The position numbers were made by a program, and so were the translations under genes. This document shows, piece by piece, positions 45,439-53,111 of a stretch of DNA of 64,000 nucleotides. How positions within the stretch are numbered: position 1 is the first letter of the stretch; every line of letters starts with the position of its first letter. The notes beneath the pieces were generated by a model. The model was not told the DNA's origin and made no database searches. It worked only from the letters and a program-made list of their open reading frames with translations. The DNA comes from a virus: positions 129,779 through 193,778 of IMG/VR virus record IMGVR_UViG_3300030107_007542; one strand, 5' to 3'.

Positions 45439-45658
45439 TTATTGCCTCCATTGTAGCTACAGTATACCCTCCGAGTAGGACATTGTCAAGGTCTATTTCT
45501 CTTTCTTCTAATTCGCGCTCCAGGCGTAACTCTCGAAGGCGTTTCTTAGTATATTCCTCCACAAAGGGATCCAGAGTCTCCTTTTCAGGTTCTTCCCCGC
45601 GCAACTGTCGCATGCGCCGGCGTGTATATCTTTCTACATCTTTATCTAACTTTTTCAA
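45425..45658 (-). CDS. Charged helical protein with internal duplication
   Basis: 77 aa. Two related segments, DVERYTRRRMRQLRGEEPEK and FVEEYTKKRLRELRLERELE, form highly charged helices. The last 20 codons encode the 45461 promoter and SD. No family recognised. Confidence 0.6.
   Translation of the reverse strand: MKKLDKDVERYTRRRMRQLRGEEPEKETLDPFVEEYTKKRLRELRLERELEEREIDLDNVLLGGYTVATMEAISGKS
45461..45489 (-). promoter_or_regulatory. Sigma-70-type promoter inside a gene end
   Basis: Minus strand TTGACA, 17-bp spacer, TATACT, then GTAGCTACAATGGAGG. Confidence 0.93.
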
Positions 45659-45863
45659 GGTAATCTCCGTGAAATTCTATGGTTCTTCCGAACCGGGTAA
45701 AATAAACATTATATCTATTGCCCGCAATCTTATCATCAGCATAGGTAGGATAATCCTCTTCCGGAATATGCTTCCCCACACCTGTTACAACCCCCAAACC
45801 GTAGGTGTACTCTCCATTGTTTAATTTGTCGCGGACTAAGTCTCCAACTTTTAAATCTTTCAT
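45642..45863 (-). CDS. GDLV-family protein
   Basis: 73 aa: MKDLKVGDLVRDKLNNGEYT, YGLGVVTGVGKHIPEEDYPT, RYNVYFTRFGRTIEFHGDYL. Clear member outside the main array. Starts one base from the preceding gene's stop. Confidence 0.82.
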   Translation of the reverse strand: MKDLKVGDLVRDKLNNGEYTYGLGVVTGVGKHIPEEDYPTYADDKIAGNRYNVYFTRFGRTIEFHGDYLEKVR

Positions 45864-46333
45864 TATCTTTTTACTACCATCACATCAGGCGCTCTACGAG
45901 GCCTCTTACCACGTTTAGTGGTCTTCTGCTTCTTACTCCCTTCTGCCCGACGCAAACAGCGCCCACAGGCAATGTGGCCCTTGGTAGGGCCTTTTCCTTG
46001 TCTAAGGAATGCTGGCGTGTACGCACAGTATTCACAGGTCAGCCTTGACTGTTCGGTCGCAGCCGTAACGATATCAGCGATGGGCGGTGTAATATTGCGG
46101 ACCTCAACATGTAGCGTGCCGTCTTCGTGTCGCGAAACCAGCGAAATTGCTGGGGCGTGTTCCCCGTTGGCCGAGATCTTAGCAATCTTTTTAGACATTT
46201 CATAAATTATCTTATACCATCCATCCTCACACTGAAATCCCCACGGCATATGTGAACTCTCCAGCGGTGCTGTTCGTTCGCGATATAGGTGAGGAAACTT
46301 TTCATAAAGTTCATTCGTTTTATGACTATCCAT
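45863..46333 (-). CDS. Conserved phage protein with zinc-ribbon end
   Basis: 156 aa from ATG 46333 (MDSHKTNELYEKFPHLYRER). The N-terminal pattern L-Y-x-K-x-P-x-L-Y ... M-P-W-G-F-Q-C-E-D-G-W-Y-x-I-I is a common phage domain of unknown function. CEYCAYTPAFLRQGKGPTKG then HIACGRCLRRA adds a C-x2-C...C-x2-C zinc site, and the end is basic. SD AGGAGG precedes the start. Confidence 0.78.
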   Translation of the reverse strand: MDSHKTNELYEKFPHLYRERTAPLESSHMPWGFQCEDGWYKIIYEMSKKIAKISANGEHAPAISLVSRHEDGTLHVEVRNITPPIADIVTAATEQSRLTCEYCAYTPAFLRQGKGPTKGHIACGRCLRRAEGSKKQKTTKRGKRPRRAPDVMVVKR

Positions 46334-46354
46334 AACATAGCCTCCTACTCTCTT

Positions 46355-46383
46355 AGTGTAACAGAGTGTCAAGGCTGTGTCAA
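46355..46383 (-). promoter_or_regulatory. Sigma-70-type promoter
   Basis: Minus strand TTGACA, 17-bp spacer, TACACT. A second TTGACA starts 11 bases further along (46367-46372). Confidence 0.85.
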
Positions 46384-46387
46384 GGAT

Positions 46388-46621
46388 TTATCGTGCTCTG
46401 CTGGAAAAATAACCGTGCTTGATGGCCGCTTCCTCAGTGGCAAAGCAAGACTCGGCTTTGGTGCGATGATAATAGGGCGTGCCCGGAAGGTGATAACGAT
46501 AGGAGTCAGCATTCCCTTTAATGGGAAACTCCTCTGGGCACTCGCCATTGTTGTAGGCGAAGCGCATGTGGACGCAGCCGCTCACCATGAGCGCCGCGAT
46601 TACTAAAATAATATTTCTCAA
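46388..46621 (-). CDS. Sunset-domain lipoprotein
   Basis: 77 aa. MRNIILVIAALMVSGCVHMR is a lipoprotein signal (Cys16). FPIKGNADSYRYHLPGTPYY followed by HRTKAESCFATEEAAIKHGY is the sunset domain (I-K-G-N, Y-H-x-P-G, E-x-x-C-F-x-T-x-x-x-A), often found next to secreted nucleases and cell-surface proteins. Function of the domain is unclear. Confidence 0.82.
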   Translation of the reverse strand: MRNIILVIAALMVSGCVHMRFAYNNGECPEEFPIKGNADSYRYHLPGTPYYHRTKAESCFATEEAAIKHGYFSSRAR

Positions 46622-46827
46622 TTCTTTCTACTTTCTACGGAATTTACAAGTTCAAAAGCCTCGTCAGGAAAAGTAAAAGCCTTACCTTCAACAACCGCCG
46701 ACACAGCAGTATACTTTACTCCTGACTGATCATGGGTGAGGGATTTTATCTCGGTCACTATGCCAAGAGGCTTTCCCAGCCAATCGTTTCCTTTAATTCT
46801 TACTAGATCTCCGACTTTTATTTCCAT
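46618..46827 (-). CDS. GDLV-family protein
   Basis: 69 aa: MEIKVGDLVRIKGNDWLGKP, LGIVTEIKSLTHDQSGVKYT, AVSAVVEGKAFTFPDEAFEL. Clear member, ATGA overlap with the lipoprotein. Confidence 0.83.
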   Translation of the reverse strand: MEIKVGDLVRIKGNDWLGKPLGIVTEIKSLTHDQSGVKYTAVSAVVEGKAFTFPDEAFELVNSVESRKN

Positions 46828-47015
46828 TCTGCAAGTGTGGGGACCGCATGGATCCGGTGAATTCTGTCGTCTGAGATTTCGTGTGCTTCCATCCAGCGAG
46901 TCTTGGCATCTTCGGAATCAATACCCGTCATATAACCAAGAAGCTGGGAACGCCAATCGTCTTCTCTTTTTTCGTATATTTCAAAATCTACTTCGTAATC
47001 GCCATGAAAAACCAT
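46818..47015 (-). CDS. Small acidic protein
   Basis: 65 aa, MVFHGDYEVDFEIYEKREDD, WRSQLLGYMTGIDSEDAKTR. SD GGGAGA upstream; first gene of the transcript from 47039. The D-A-K-x-x-W-x-E-x-H pattern is seen in small phage proteins; function unknown. Confidence 0.6.
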   Translation of the reverse strand: MVFHGDYEVDFEIYEKREDDWRSQLLGYMTGIDSEDAKTRWMEAHEISDDRIHRIHAVPTLAEWK

Positions 47016-47038
47016 GCTGATCTCCCTACTATCCTCCT

Positions 47039-47067
47039 ACTATAACACGACACCCGAGCAGTGTCAA
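47039..47067 (-). promoter_or_regulatory. Sigma-70-type promoter
   Basis: Minus strand TTGACA, 17-bp spacer, TATAGT, then AGGAGG. Confidence 0.9.
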
Positions 47068-47075
47068 GAGTTTTT

Positions 47076-48779
47076 TTATATCAAGCCCGCTAGGCGCCTG
47101 AACCTTTCGGCGAGGGAGCCAGCGTAGCCTCGGGACCCTTGAGGGCCGAACATGAAGAGGCCCACATCAGCCACCACTAAGTCGCCATTATCGCGCATCA
47201 TCACGTTGTTAGCATGCACATCGCCGTACTGTGCGTCCCACTTCTCTAGTTTTTTCAACCGATTATAAAAATTCTTTCCTACTCTCGTTTGAAGCTCGCT
47301 GGGGGGGATGATCGCAGAGCGTAGGCCGGGCGACTTGGCAATCGCTTCCGGATCATATTGAGGCAATCGCGCATTGGCTGCCATTTTGGCCGGAAGCGCC
47401 CAGCCCGCAGAGGACTCCAGTTGTCCCACCAAATTTTCATCCTCAATATACTTCGCGAAAATCCGAGAGATTTGAGTAGCTAAAATCTGGTGAATATCTT
47501 TCAGTGCAAAGAAGTGGTTTTCGGCTGGGGCATCAAGATAGGCCTTACGCAACTTAGGTAGAACCTTGTCGATCTCGCGAAAAGGAGGAAATGCTCGCTC
47601 GTCCTTAAGAGGGAGAGATCCTCGACTTTGAGCCTCATCAAGCGGCTCGACGGCTGTCGAGGGAAGATCCTCAGGAAGTCCTTCGGGTTCGATAGCCGCA
47701 AGCACCTTTTCCCAACGCATCTCCCCCATTAGGCTTTCTAAAGAAGAATAAATATTTTCAATGGTAAGATACTCATCTACAAATCTCTTGCGTACTTCAG
47801 GGGGATACTCGTCCATGGGTGCGGGCCCAAAAATATCCGAACGGATATTGGGATCGAGCTTCTCCAGGCGCTCCATCTGTATTACAAATACTTTATAGAC
47901 CTGACCGGATTCCTTCTCGATGAACCGGCCCGGACGGATTTCTCCTTCGGGGCCGATAGGTGGAGAGCGCAAGGTGCGTACATCCAAAATAGTGGGAAGA
48001 ACATTCCCCGCAGCCGGGTCGCGTGACTCTAAGCCATCTTTAAGTCTCTTAATATTGCGGTAAGCATTGACTTCTTGTCCAGAGAGCGTAAGTTTTACGG
48101 CGACCGGACCATATTCAGGGTTCTCCCCAGGATAAACTATTCCAAATTCTCCTGAGCCTAATGGAGTATCGTCAATGGAAATATCACTTTGTTCAGCGTA
48201 GTCCTGTAGAAGCTTATCGCGAACATCGGTATCAAAATCCACTATCGAAATACGCTTAGGATCTCCGAGTTGACGATGGGTTGCCTGTTTAGGGATCATG
48301 GCATCTTCGGCGCCTCGGGCGGCTAGCTGTTCCGGTGAGCGGGCGATGGTTTTATCAGGATCAACATCGGCCGCGGCAGTTTTAGTAACCATTTCATCAT
48401 CGCCAAAAAACTTTTCTACGGCACCTCGGTCTCGGTCGCGTTTCTGTTTACGCTCCCATTCCCCTGGCTTCATGGCAACCGTGCCCCCTCGGGCTGCATC
48501 TGCAGCTGCCAGATTCTTCTGATAGCGCTTCCACTGAGCATCGGGGTCGCGTACGTTCTTCGCTCTCTTACGGGGGCGCGGTGGCTGCTGTGGCTCGGCG
48601 GTTTTGGTGTCTGGTTCCGTCAGGCCAGCGTCTGTCCCAAAAAAATCTTTCTCTAACTCTCGCGATCGGGCGCGCTTCTTGCGCCGCCGCTGCTGATACA
48701 TGTCGATAGTGTCGGCTTCCCGAATTTGTTTCAGTTCTTCCCTAAGAATCTGTCGAAGTTTCGCTCTGCGTATTTTCAT
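47076..48779 (-). CDS. Protein-kinase-like protein with packaging-type N-terminus
   Basis: 567 aa from ATG 48779 (MKIRRAKLRQILREELKQIR). A basic low-complexity region of about 190 residues precedes the kinase fold. Glycine-rich loop TPLGSGEFGIVYPG (about 205), PVAVKLT (about 225), a hinge near FVIQMERLEKL, catalytic-loop-like YGDVHANNVMMRDNG (about 518) and LVVADVGLF in place of D-F-G. The catalytic Asp (G-D-V-H) and metal-binding Asn are present, so it may be active. Possibly packaged and injected to phosphorylate host proteins; inference. Confidence 0.75.
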   Translation of the reverse strand: MKIRRAKLRQILREELKQIREADTIDMYQQRRRKKRARSRELEKDFFGTDAGLTEPDTKTAEPQQPPRPRKRAKNVRDPDAQWKRYQKNLAAADAARGGTVAMKPGEWERKQKRDRDRGAVEKFFGDDEMVTKTAAADVDPDKTIARSPEQLAARGAEDAMIPKQATHRQLGDPKRISIVDFDTDVRDKLLQDYAEQSDISIDDTPLGSGEFGIVYPGENPEYGPVAVKLTLSGQEVNAYRNIKRLKDGLESRDPAAGNVLPTILDVRTLRSPPIGPEGEIRPGRFIEKESGQVYKVFVIQMERLEKLDPNIRSDIFGPAPMDEYPPEVRKRFVDEYLTIENIYSSLESLMGEMRWEKVLAAIEPEGLPEDLPSTAVEPLDEAQSRGSLPLKDERAFPPFREIDKVLPKLRKAYLDAPAENHFFALKDIHQILATQISRIFAKYIEDENLVGQLESSAGWALPAKMAANARLPQYDPEAIAKSPGLRSAIIPPSELQTRVGKNFYNRLKKLEKWDAQYGDVHANNVMMRDNGDLVVADVGLFMFGPQGSRGYAGSLAERFRRLAGLI

Positions 48780-49125
48780 CGTCGCGGTTCTCCTCCTCTG
48801 TAAATAGTCCAAATAACTCTTGTTCTCCGTCGTCATAGGTAATGATGGTACGATTAGACGGGTGAGGTTTGATGTGGACTTTGATGAAATCATTCATGGA
48901 ATCAAAGATAGCTATGCCGCCGCGAGGTGGGGGGTATAACCAGTGAACGACACACTGCCCCGTAGCCAGAGTTACTCCTTCGATAACAACTCCCTCGCCC
49001 GACACACCCGTTTCGTCATACTGCCGTGCAACCGTAAAGGTACGAATTCCCTCCGGAGCAAGGCGCGGGGGCTTCTTTGGTTTCAGTTCTTGTACAGGCT
49101 CTTCTTTTGGTTCTTCGTTATCCAT
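48742..49125 (-). CDS. Conserved small protein of unknown function
   Basis: 127 aa. A proline/lysine-rich start (KEEPVQELKPKKPPRLAPEG) is followed by a beta-rich core (RTFTVARQYDETGVSGEGVV, QCVVHWLYPPPRGGIAIFDS, MNDFIKVHIKPHPSNRTIIT) and an acidic tail. The core pattern F-x-V-x-R-x-x-D-x-T-G-V-S-G-x-G recalls a small protein seen in marine phages. Overlaps the kinase start by 38 bases. Confidence 0.65.
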   Translation of the reverse strand: MDNEEPKEEPVQELKPKKPPRLAPEGIRTFTVARQYDETGVSGEGVVIEGVTLATGQCVVHWLYPPPRGGIAIFDSMNDFIKVHIKPHPSNRTIITYDDGEQELFGLFTEEENRDDENTQSETSTDS

Positions 49126-49486
49126 GCTTAGATGCTCCCCGACAAATCTCTACGACATTGGGTGCCAGATCATATTGGGATAGGTCTGCGTCTGGAACCC
49201 AGGCCCACTCACTATGCTCATGATCAATGTCAACCTCCCCCTCATAAGCTCCGGCTAAAAATGCTTGCACCAAATCAAATCTGCCTAGGTCTTTAATATC
49301 TAGCACATCCAAGCTTGTCTCTTCCTTCGTCTCGCGAACTGCTGCTTGCAAAGGCGTTTCTCCTTCTTCTATCTTCCCTCCGGGGAAGCCCCATTTTTCC
49401 GGGGCAAACCGGGACTCCGGTGCCCTCTTAAGCAAAAGAATGCTTCCGTCGTCGTTGCGTACGACTACCACTGCTCCTCGTAACAT
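49118..49486 (-). CDS. Nudix hydrolase
   Basis: 122 aa from ATG 49486 (MLRGAVVVVRNDDGSILLLK), SD AGAGAGGT. GKIEEGETPLQAAVRETKEE then TSLDV is a Nudix box (G-x5-E-x7-R-E-x-x-E-E-x). Hydrolyses nucleoside diphosphate-linked compounds (oxidised dNTPs, NADH, sugar nucleotides or mRNA caps); the substrate is not readable. Start overlaps the end of the nucleotidyltransferase gene region. Confidence 0.92.
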   Translation of the reverse strand: MLRGAVVVVRNDDGSILLLKRAPESRFAPEKWGFPGGKIEEGETPLQAAVRETKEETSLDVLDIKDLGRFDLVQAFLAGAYEGEVDIDHEHSEWAWVPDADLSQYDLAPNVVEICRGASKHG

Positions 49487-49496
49487 AGTACCTCTC

Positions 49497-50834
49497 TTAA
49501 TCTTTATCTTTATCATCGGAGGATTCATCCAAGCTCAACACCGCATCGTAGGCCCCCGTGAAAGCTGTGAAAAGCTTTTCTATGTGGCCGGAGCGGCGTA
49601 GCATTTTAAAGGCGAGATTCTCAGGAGCAAAAAGACCTGTCCGTGCAAGTCCTGCACGACGCATCTTCTTTATCTTATCCTTGAGAATTTGGGCTCGGTT
49701 CAATACCTCCTCATACATACTATTATTATACAAAGAGGAGATTTTGTCAATCTCTCTTTCTAATTCTCTTGCTTTTTTTCGAGCAGTACCCTTATCTATA
49801 CGAGGCTCTACGCGCTTGGGCTTAACGATCCACTCATCTTTTAATATAGAGTAAACCCCGGTGGAGATATGAGGTTCCCCCTCAGCTTGCACATAGATCT
49901 CTACCTCATGATTCTTTACTTTGATATCGTGTAGCTTATTCCAATTCGACTTAACAGCATCAAAAAACTTACGCACCAGCGATGTGTTGTCACTAATATC
50001 AGCGAAATCTACAATAAGGTGCATGTCGATATCGGAAAACTTTGACCAATTATAGTTCGCCAAAGAACCAGTAAAGGTGATGTCCTTAACATCTTCTTCC
50101 AGCTCTGTCTCGTCAATAAACTGTTGAGCAATGTCCAATAAAGCCTCGCGCACATCGGGGTGAAGTTTGGTATCCCCTTCCCAGATCTGTTGATTTAGCT
50201 CGTCCTGAATATCAAAGGCCAGCATCCTATCAAGGTGGGGCTTGAGACGAATTGTAATCTCTTCTTCGAGGCCGCCGACTGCGCCCGGTGGGGCGCTCTC
50301 CCAATCGGGGTCATCGTTATTAGACTGATTGAAGGGGGCACCTCCTTTCCCTTTCTTCTTCCCTGACTTGGTGGTGAGTGCGGCGGTGTCAGACTTTAAC
50401 TCTTTCTTGTGTGCGTCAGATTGATAATAATCGCCCTCAGTAATACTCAGAGTACCATGGAAGGGCGTACGCCGGGGCTTTGGTTTGCGCTCCTGGTAGC
50501 GAAGTACACTCACACCTTTAAGCCCATCTATTTGGTTGACGAGGGCCTTCATCATGATTTTTTTATTAACATTCTTGGGAAGCCGTACGTGTAGTTTCAA
50601 AGAAGTAAGGTACTTGGTACCAATGTCTCTCTGTATACCACCCTTCTCCGGCTCGATCAACGTAACCGTCAAGACTTCGGGAAATGCACGGATGTCGTTT
50701 TTGGTTTCGTCGCGAGAACCGCCCTTATCCTTAAGCATGGAAATAAGAACAGTAAAGTAAAAGGTCTCCTGATAATAGGCAGGATCAGCCGCCTCTTGCA
50801 AGAAAGCGTCGAAGGAGTGTAAATAGTTCTTCAT
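49497..50834 (-). CDS. Nucleotidyltransferase-fold protein with packaging-type N-terminus
   Basis: 445 aa. MKNYLHSFDAFLQEAADPAY gives the F-L-Q-E-A start signal. A first domain (about 25-110) resembles a small alpha/beta fold. From about residue 255, ITFTGSLANYNWSKFSDIDM then HLIVDFADIS is a polymerase-beta-type nucleotidyltransferase motif (G-S-x-x-x...S-D-I-D), with KNHEVEIYVQAE as third Asp/Glu strand. The C-terminal helices include ARKKARELEREIDKISSLYN. Frequent in marine T4-like phages; may modify RNA or protein ends. Confidence 0.75.
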   Translation of the reverse strand: MKNYLHSFDAFLQEAADPAYYQETFYFTVLISMLKDKGGSRDETKNDIRAFPEVLTVTLIEPEKGGIQRDIGTKYLTSLKLHVRLPKNVNKKIMMKALVNQIDGLKGVSVLRYQERKPKPRRTPFHGTLSITEGDYYQSDAHKKELKSDTAALTTKSGKKKGKGGAPFNQSNNDDPDWESAPPGAVGGLEEEITIRLKPHLDRMLAFDIQDELNQQIWEGDTKLHPDVREALLDIAQQFIDETELEEDVKDITFTGSLANYNWSKFSDIDMHLIVDFADISDNTSLVRKFFDAVKSNWNKLHDIKVKNHEVEIYVQAEGEPHISTGVYSILKDEWIVKPKRVEPRIDKGTARKKARELEREIDKISSLYNNSMYEEVLNRAQILKDKIKKMRRAGLARTGLFAPENLAFKMLRRSGHIEKLFTAFTGAYDAVLSLDESSDDKDKD

Positions 50835-51575
50835 CTAAGTAAATAGTTCGCTATGCTCAATAAGGGCGCGTGTTTCCTCATAACTATGAACCTGGTACCA
50901 CTCACTTCCCTCAATGGGGTCCAGGCGCTGGGCGAGAGGCCAATCATTTCCGCCCGGAACATTACGGTCCCCCACAAAAATCATCTCCACATCATCTCCA
51001 TGCATCTCTTGAATTTTTTCTACAACTTGCGCCTTATTTTTGCCAACAGGATAAATGTCAACTGAGATTTGCCCTCCTATCGAGACTTCAAATTCTGGAT
51101 ACAGGTTTGTTATATACTCCACAATATCTTCTCTTTCGAGCGCATCCCTATCCCACCTATAATAAGCCTCGCGGAGATTAGGCGAAGCCTCACGGCCGAC
51201 AGTACTAAAATTAACCATGCCGGGGCGGATCTCAATGTGCGTGCCTGTCTTGCGGCGCCAGGTGGTGCCCTCCTGTAAGTAAAGGTTTAGGTCCTCAATA
51301 AATCCCTCGGGTAACTCCAGCTTGTTTTCATATATCTTGCGCCCTTTACTAAAGAATTGGTTTCCCGAGCAGGTAAAGATACCCTCACACTGATCAATGA
51401 AAGCCTTGAATACTTGCTTTGTTGTTTTCTCAATATTGGATCCCGTCACAAGATATACTTTTTTCTTCTTTTCGTGAATCCACGTCAAGAACACATCAGC
51501 AAACTCCTCATCGATTTCAGCTAAGGGATGGGTGAGGGTTCCGTCAACATCAAAAAGATAAACTCGGTCAGGCAT
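50835..51575 (-). CDS. Phosphomannomutase, eukaryotic PMM-type HAD
   Basis: 246 aa, the normal PMM length. YLFDVDGTLTHPLAEIDEEF is the HAD nucleophile motif (D-V-D-G-T-L-T). Then VTGSNIEKTTKQ, THIEIRPGMVNFSTVGREAS with the W-D strand, FEVSIGGQISVDIYPVGKNK (G-G-Q-I-S-x-D) and FVGDRNVPGGNDWPLA (G-D-x-x-x-P-G-G-N-D) all match the PMM1/PMM2/Sec53 family. It interconverts mannose-6- and mannose-1-phosphate for GDP-mannose. Unusual in a phage. Confidence 0.9.
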   Translation of the reverse strand: MPDRVYLFDVDGTLTHPLAEIDEEFADVFLTWIHEKKKKVYLVTGSNIEKTTKQVFKAFIDQCEGIFTCSGNQFFSKGRKIYENKLELPEGFIEDLNLYLQEGTTWRRKTGTHIEIRPGMVNFSTVGREASPNLREAYYRWDRDALEREDIVEYITNLYPEFEVSIGGQISVDIYPVGKNKAQVVEKIQEMHGDDVEMIFVGDRNVPGGNDWPLAQRLDPIEGSEWYQVHSYEETRALIEHSELFT

Positions 51576-51834
51576 CGCCTTGAGTTTTCATCCGGCGAAG
51601 CATCATGTCTGAAATCTCCGTCTGGAATTCCTCTGCTGAACCGACGAACACTTCGTCCATTTCTTTTTGTTCATCTAGGAACTGCCACAACGACTCATTC
51701 TCGTCTGCTAGCTTTTCGAATCTTTCTAGTTTTTTATCGATTTCAGCCAATCTGGCTTCAATATCGAGCACTCGCTTACATACGGTTTCGAATAATCGTG
51801 CCGCGTGGAGTGCCTTCTGGATTAAAGAGAACAT
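51568..51834 (-). CDS. Coiled-coil protein
   Basis: 88 aa: MFSLIQKALHAARLFETVCK then RVLDIEARLAEIDKKLERFE, a long heptad coiled coil with an acidic end. SD AGGAGT precedes the ATG; overlaps the previous gene by 59 bases. Ends in an overlap with the PMM start. Confidence 0.55.
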   Translation of the reverse strand: MFSLIQKALHAARLFETVCKRVLDIEARLAEIDKKLERFEKLADENESLWQFLDEQKEMDEVFVGSAEEFQTEISDMMLRRMKTQGDA

Positions 51835-52045
51835 TTATCAACTCCTGTCTAGTAATTATACCTGACTTCCGGTTGTAGATTAATTCTAATAATCTTTTTT
51901 GTGCATCTAATGTAAGCGGGAAGGGTGAATCCATGTAAATATCGGGCGACACCTCCGTCATCTCAATTGCGCGGGCCTCCGGAACGTCCGTCGCATTTGT
52001 ATTCCATTTATCTTTCAAAACAATTACCTCTTTTTTCGTACTCAT
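51776..52045 (-). CDS. Small protein of unknown function
   Basis: 89 aa: MSTKKEVIVLKDKWNTNATD, VPEARAIEMTEVSPDIYMDS and LTLDAQKRLLELIYNRKSGI. AGGGAG acts as SD. ACTATTTATG at the start is one instance of the recurrent CTATTTA motif. No family recognised. Confidence 0.55.
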   Translation of the reverse strand: MSTKKEVIVLKDKWNTNATDVPEARAIEMTEVSPDIYMDSPFPLTLDAQKRLLELIYNRKSGIITRQELINVLFNPEGTPRGTIIRNRM

Positions 52046-52051
52046 AAATAG

Positions 52052-53107
52052 TTAGCTCCCTGCTGAATCGTCATCGTCTCCAGCACTGTCGTCGTCATCA
52101 CCCTCAGGGTGATCTATCACATAGCCGATCTCTACAAGTGATCCCTCAGGGGGAATAGTAGTGAATTCTACACTATTGGTGACAGGGTTGTAAGTCCAAT
52201 CATGAAACTCCACAAAATCTACAAAAACAATCAACGTGTCCACAAGAGGTGCGTAGGTTAGCGGCCACTCTGTGTGGGGTTGAGCTTGAGCAGTTGCGGC
52301 TTGAACTCCGGGGGCCCAGTCTTCGGAGCAGATATCTACCACCACGCCTCCAAAAGCATTTGTGGCATCCCTATAACGATCTCCCACATACAAGGCCGGA
52401 ACACCCCAGCTGCAGTCGTTCTGCGTTTCATGAATGTTGATAATGCTCGCCAAGAAAACCGAATTCCGCTGGTTACCGTACCAGTTGATGAAATCTTGGA
52501 GGCCGCTGGGGGTAGAAGTAAAATCTCGGCTGCTTTGCTCGTCTTCGTCGCTCACGAAAACAACTAGCAGGCCAGCGTCTTGTCGAAGCCACGATTGATT
52601 ATAAGTATTCTCGACAAGGTAGGCGTAAAGCGCATCGAAGCCGGCCTCTAGACCATTGTTCCCTATATTATTATAAGCATCCCAGGCATCCTGGACACCA
52701 TCCCCAGGAACAAGGGGAAATTCTTGCGTTGCGGCTGCATCTGACCACGCGGTGGTCGTGATTCCCAAGCGCCAGCCAGCAGGGGGAAGGGCCAACATCA
52801 TTTGCTCAATCCCTGCTATGACGGCAGGATCGTGCTGCCACATCGAACCCGAGCGATCAATAAGCCACACAATATCAATGCCGTCCATCGTGAAGGGCTG
52901 CTCGAACGAATCAATCCAAACGTCACCTCCGTCGCCAGGGACCTCGACGGGAACTTCTACCGGGACCTCAACTGGGACCTCAACAATAACTTCAGTGGGA
53001 ACTTCTACATAAACAACTTCAGGAGGATGCATATCATAAATCGTATAATCACCCTCGCATCCTACCATCACTCCAAATAATAAAAGAAAGGCTAAGTAAC
53101 GTTTCAT
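52052..53107 (-). CDS. VWA-domain lipoprotein with VEVP repeats
   Basis: 351 aa. MKRYLAFLLLFGVMVGCEGD is a lipoprotein signal (Cys17). A stalk of V-E-V-P repeats (residues 32-58) leads into a von Willebrand A domain with IDIVWLIDRSGSMWQHDPAV (D-x-S-x-S MIDAS) and LVVFVSDEDEQSSRDF (later Asp). The C-terminus is acidic DDDDSAGDDDDSAG. The lipoprotein architecture matches surface adhesion-type proteins of marine Deltaproteobacteria, suggesting acquisition from the host; it would place an adhesive domain on the infected cell or modify its surface. Confidence 0.88.
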   Translation of the reverse strand: MKRYLAFLLLFGVMVGCEGDYTIYDMHPPEVVYVEVPTEVIVEVPVEVPVEVPVEVPGDGGDVWIDSFEQPFTMDGIDIVWLIDRSGSMWQHDPAVIAGIEQMMLALPPAGWRLGITTTAWSDAAATQEFPLVPGDGVQDAWDAYNNIGNNGLEAGFDALYAYLVENTYNQSWLRQDAGLLVVFVSDEDEQSSRDFTSTPSGLQDFINWYGNQRNSVFLASIINIHETQNDCSWGVPALYVGDRYRDATNAFGGVVVDICSEDWAPGVQAATAQAQPHTEWPLTYAPLVDTLIVFVDFVEFHDWTYNPVTNSVEFTTIPPEGSLVEIGYVIDHPEGDDDDSAGDDDDSAGS

Positions 53108-53111
53108 GACT

